Shown: positions 6,765 to 8,158 of the stretch, piece after piece | How the letters are laid out: each line of letters opens with the position of its first letter | Numbering within the stretch: position 1 is the first letter of the stretch | Assembly (NCBI GenBank): GCA_003562145.1 | Contig: PWWA01000010.1 | Coordinates: forward strand, 1-8,158 | Source: Candidatus Woesearchaeota archaeon | GTDB lineage: Archaea > Nanobdellota > Nanobdellia > Woesearchaeales > 21-14-0-10-32-9 | Length of the DNA stretch: 8,158 nt | Direction: 5' to 3' | The notes under the pieces: generated by a model | Database searches by the model: none | What the model saw: only the letters and a program-made list of their open reading frames with translations | What the model was told of the DNA's origin: nothing | Translations under genes and position numbers: made by a program

Positions 6765-7409
6765 TTACTTGAAAGCCTTAATCATTGTATCCAGTGCTTT
6801 ACCAGGATTCCTGCTGCTGCTGATGAATGAGCCGGAGTTAATAATATTTACGCCTAGCGCTTTGAGTTTTCCTGCAACAAAAGGATTTACGCCCCCATCA
6901 ATTTGTATTATTATTTTCTTGTCTTTTTCCCTTAGCTTCCTGATCTTGTTATAGACTTTCAGCTTAAATTTCTGGTGTTCTTTTCCAGGGCTAACCCCCA
7001 AAAACAAAACTTTCTTCACCAATTTTAAGAAAGGGTAAACTCTTTCCACCTTCGTCTCAGGGTTAATTGCGATGATGGGCTCCATGCCAGCACGCTTGAT
7101 GTTTCTGATAATTTTTTTTCTCTCTTCGTCATTCCTCTGGGTTTCTAAGTGAAAGATGGCTCGCCTGAATCCTTTATCCTTCAGCCCTCTAACCCATTCC
7201 TTAGGGTTTTCAACCATTAAATGAGCTTCGAATATGTTCTTGTATCGCTTAAGGCTTGGAACGTCTTCTAAGGCAACAGATTTTGTGGGAACAAATTTTT
7301 TGTCCATGAAATCTATTTGTATTTCTTCAGATATCTTCCTCAGTTTTTCTAGCTTGGATAGGAATACTTTTTTGTTGAAGGAAAGGATTGTTGGTATAAC
7401 TTTTCCCAT
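6765..7409 (-). CDS. rpe: Ribulose-phosphate 3-epimerase (divergent active site)
   Basis: Interconverts ribulose-5-phosphate and xylulose-5-phosphate, the entry point for transketolase. The 214 residues follow the TIM-barrel order of the family: VIPTILSFN (usually APSILSADF), IQIDFMDKKFVP (usually HVDVMDGHFVP), FEAHLMVENP (H63), AIFHLET (H87), AINPET (116-119), LFLGVSPGKEHQKF (usually VNPGFGGQKF) and IIQIDGGVN (D171). Of the four usual metal ligands (His, Asp, His, Asp) three are present (D33, H63, D171) while the first His is Gln31. The phosphate-side Gly-rich loop is also changed to GKEHQ. The catalytic acid/base pair D33 and D171 is intact, so activity is plausible. It is the first gene of the operon; a TATA-like element 26 bases before the ATG suggests a leaderless mRNA. 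Confidence 0.88.
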   Translation of the reverse strand: MGKVIPTILSFNKKVFLSKLEKLRKISEEIQIDFMDKKFVPTKSVALEDVPSLKRYKNIFEAHLMVENPKEWVRGLKDKGFRRAIFHLETQRNDEERKKIIRNIKRAGMEPIIAINPETKVERVYPFLKLVKKVLFLGVSPGKEHQKFKLKVYNKIRKLREKDKKIIIQIDGGVNPFVAGKLKALGVNIINSGSFISSSRNPGKALDTMIKAFK

Positions 7410-7430
7410 GAAATAACAAATGAAAACTCT

Positions 7431-7440
7431 TATTTAAAAA
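7431..7440 (-). promoter_or_regulatory. Candidate TATA box of the pentose phosphate operon
   Basis: On the minus strand the bases are TTTTTAAATA, close to the archaeal box A consensus. The centre is about 26 bases from the ATG at 7409, so transcription should begin at or next to the start codon. No Shine-Dalgarno sequence precedes that ATG, in agreement with a leaderless transcript. Confidence 0.65.
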
Positions 7441-7474
7441 GATTGCCTATGCCTGGCTGTTTCTACAGGAAAAG

Positions 7475-7486
7475 CTTTTTAAAAAG
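7475..7486 (+). promoter_or_regulatory. Candidate TATA box of tRNA-Phe, a 12-base palindrome
   Basis: CTTTTTAAAAAG is a perfect palindrome centred about 29 bases before the first base of tRNA-Phe, a suitable distance for an archaeal promoter giving a short 5' leader. It is partly overlapped by a second palindrome, AAAAGAGCTCTTTT at 7482-7495. Because TATA boxes are often nearly symmetrical the first palindrome alone means little. Confidence 0.5.
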
Positions 7487-7509
7487 AGCTCTTTTACTCA
7501 GCAGTTATT

Positions 7510-7583
7510 GGGACCGTAGCTCAGACTGGGAGAGCGCCACGCTGAAGACGTGGGTGTCCTGGGTTCAAATCCCAGCGGTCCCA
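7510..7583 (+). tRNA. tRNA-Phe (anticodon GAA)
   Basis: A full cloverleaf can be folded by eye. The acceptor stem GGGACCG (7510-7516) pairs perfectly with CGGTCCC (7576-7582). The D stem is GCTC/GAGC around a nine-base loop. The anticodon stem CCACG/CGTGG (7537-7541, 7549-7553) encloses the loop CTGAAGA, with GAA at 7544-7546. The variable loop is five bases, and the T stem CTGGG/CCCAG encloses TTCAAAT. The discriminator base is A at 7583, as expected for Phe. There is no intron, and CCA is not fully encoded (ACC is followed by T), so the tail must be completed by the CCA-adding enzyme. The gene stands alone, transcribed away from the sugar operon. Confidence 0.97.
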
Positions 7584-7600
7584 CCTTTTGTATTTTTTAC
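7584..7600 (+). terminator. T-rich tract after tRNA-Phe, likely terminator
   Basis: Directly after the discriminator base come a TTTT and then a TTTTTT run (7593-7598). Archaeal RNA polymerase commonly stops at such U-tracts without a hairpin. A third, longer T-run follows at 7634-7642. Confidence 0.45.
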
Positions 7601-7629
7601 CAGATTATGTTTTTTGAATTTTTAGCTTT

Positions 7630-7648
7630 GTTGTTTTTTTTTAACAAC
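7630..7648 (+). other. Small inverted repeat GTTGTT/AACAAC around a T-run
   Basis: GTTGTT (7630-7635) can pair with AACAAC (7643-7648) across a loop of seven T. The six-base stem is weak. It may act as a back-up terminator for the tRNA or be chance in A+T-rich spacer. AACAAC recurs at 7698-7703, just before the methyltransferase gene. The whole spacer 7584-7715 holds no gene that I can see. Confidence 0.3.
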
Positions 7649-7688
7649 ACTTATTTTCCATATTGCAATTAATTGTTTTGGCAAAAAC

Positions 7689-7699
7689 TTTTTTAATAA
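7689..7699 (+). promoter_or_regulatory. Candidate TATA box of the methyltransferase gene
   Basis: TTTTTTAATAA lies 22-25 bases (centre) before the two adjacent ATG codons at 7716 and 7719, the spacing expected for a leaderless archaeal transcript. The second ATG fits the usual distance slightly better. A perfect 10-base palindrome, CAATTAATTG (7666-7675), lies about 20 bases upstream and could be a regulator site. Confidence 0.5.
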
Positions 7700-7715
7700 C
7701 AACAAAAAAGCAAGG

Positions 7716-8158
7716 ATGATGGATTATAAAAAGAAAACAATACAATCATATGACCAATACGCAAAAGACTTCTCACAAAAATTCAAGGACCTAACAGACC
7801 TTGACAAAAGGCCTGAATTCCAAAGGTTCCTAGGACTGCTATACGGACGTAAAATACTAGACCTCGGATGCGGCTCAGGAGACCACGCACTGTACTTCAA
7901 GCAAAAAGGCCTGGAAGTAACAGCTATAGACCTATCAAGCGAAATGATAAGGCTATGCGACGAAAAAGGAATTCACGCAAAAAAAATGGACATAGAAAAA
8001 CTCGAATTCAAAGACAATACCTTCAACGGAATCTGGGCAGTAACATCTTTACTGCACATACCAAAGAACAAGCTTGGAAGAATAATAAAGAAACTAAGTA
8101 AAATCCTAAGGCGTGACGGGCTGGTATACATCTGCATGAAAGAAGGCAAAGGCGAGAA
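7716..8158 (+). CDS. Class I SAM-dependent methyltransferase (partial, 3' end outside window)
   Basis: The frame opens at ATG 7716 (or the adjacent ATG 7719) and is uninterrupted for 147 codons to the window edge. The N-terminal helix region YDQYAKDFSQKF is followed by motif I KILDLGCGSGDHALYF (residues 46-61), which binds S-adenosylmethionine. The acidic end of the second strand is VTAIDLSSEMI (D72). Then come KKMDIEKLEF, the motif IV region FNGIWAVTSLLHIPK, and ILRRDGLVYICMKEG. This is the Rossmann-type arrangement of UbiE/BioC-like methyltransferases (Methyltransf_11/25). Substrate cannot be inferred: such proteins modify small molecules, lipids or proteins. The missing C-terminus would carry the last strands. 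It does not belong to the sugar operon, being on the other strand with its own promoter. Confidence 0.92.
   Translation, partial: MMDYKKKTIQSYDQYAKDFSQKFKDLTDLDKRPEFQRFLGLLYGRKILDLGCGSGDHALYFKQKGLEVTAIDLSSEMIRLCDEKGIHAKKMDIEKLEFKDNTFNGIWAVTSLLHIPKNKLGRIIKKLSKILRRDGLVYICMKEGKGE

Noticed and set aside
7452..7469. Possible hairpin CCTG/CAGG in the divergent region
   Set aside because: Only four base pairs around a ten-base loop; too weak to support a structured element.
7443..7625. Plus-strand 60-codon frame over the tRNA
   Set aside because: It reads straight through the tRNA-Phe gene and its promoter, so it is not a protein gene.
7868..8101. Plus-strand 77-codon frame inside the methyltransferase
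   Set aside because: It is a +1 shadow of the methyltransferase frame; the Arg/Lys-rich product has no domain, while the other frame holds the SAM-binding motifs.
1..8158. CRISPR array, insertion sequence, toxin-antitoxin or defence genes
   Set aside because: I saw no regularly spaced repeats, transposase motifs, or terminal inverted repeats, and all large frames but one have housekeeping or metabolic assignments.

Overview
The window looks like part of an archaeal chromosome, most likely a small-genome archaeon of the DPANN type, although the lineage is an inference. Four things point this way: a glycyl-tRNA synthetase of the archaeal/eukaryotic kind, TATA-box-like sequences about 25-30 bases upstream of start codons with essentially no 5' leader, a small archaeal-style Toprim protein, and a transketolase split into two subunits. 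Coding density is very high and adjacent genes often overlap by 4-11 bases. I see no mobile element, CRISPR array, integrase or phage gene.

Layout, left to right. Bases 1-338 (+) hold the 3' end of a glycyl-tRNA synthetase gene. Its stop codon overlaps, tail to tail, the stop of a 551-codon gene on the minus strand (335-1990) whose product I do not recognise. An 85-base gap with a candidate promoter follows. From 7409 down to 2076 the minus strand carries seven tightly packed genes that read as one operon: ribulose-phosphate 3-epimerase, transketolase N subunit, transketolase C subunit, a bacterial-type glucokinase, transaldolase, a HAD-family phosphatase and a small Toprim protein. The operon promoter lies in a 100-base divergent region (7410-7509) that also serves a tRNA-Phe(GAA) gene on the plus strand (7510-7583). 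After a 132-base intergenic stretch, the 5' part of a class I SAM-dependent methyltransferase gene (7716 to the window end, +) runs off the edge.

How the genes work together. Epimerase, both transketolase halves and transaldolase make up the sugar-rearranging part of the non-oxidative pentose phosphate pathway, which links fructose-6-phosphate and glyceraldehyde-3-phosphate to pentose phosphates for nucleotide synthesis. Glucokinase could feed glucose into this set. Ribose-5-phosphate isomerase and glucose-6-phosphate isomerase are not in the window. The most interesting points are the operon itself (many archaea lack this pathway and use other glucose kinases), an epimerase in which a metal-binding histidine is apparently replaced by glutamine, an enlarged transaldolase, and the unrecognised 551-residue protein.
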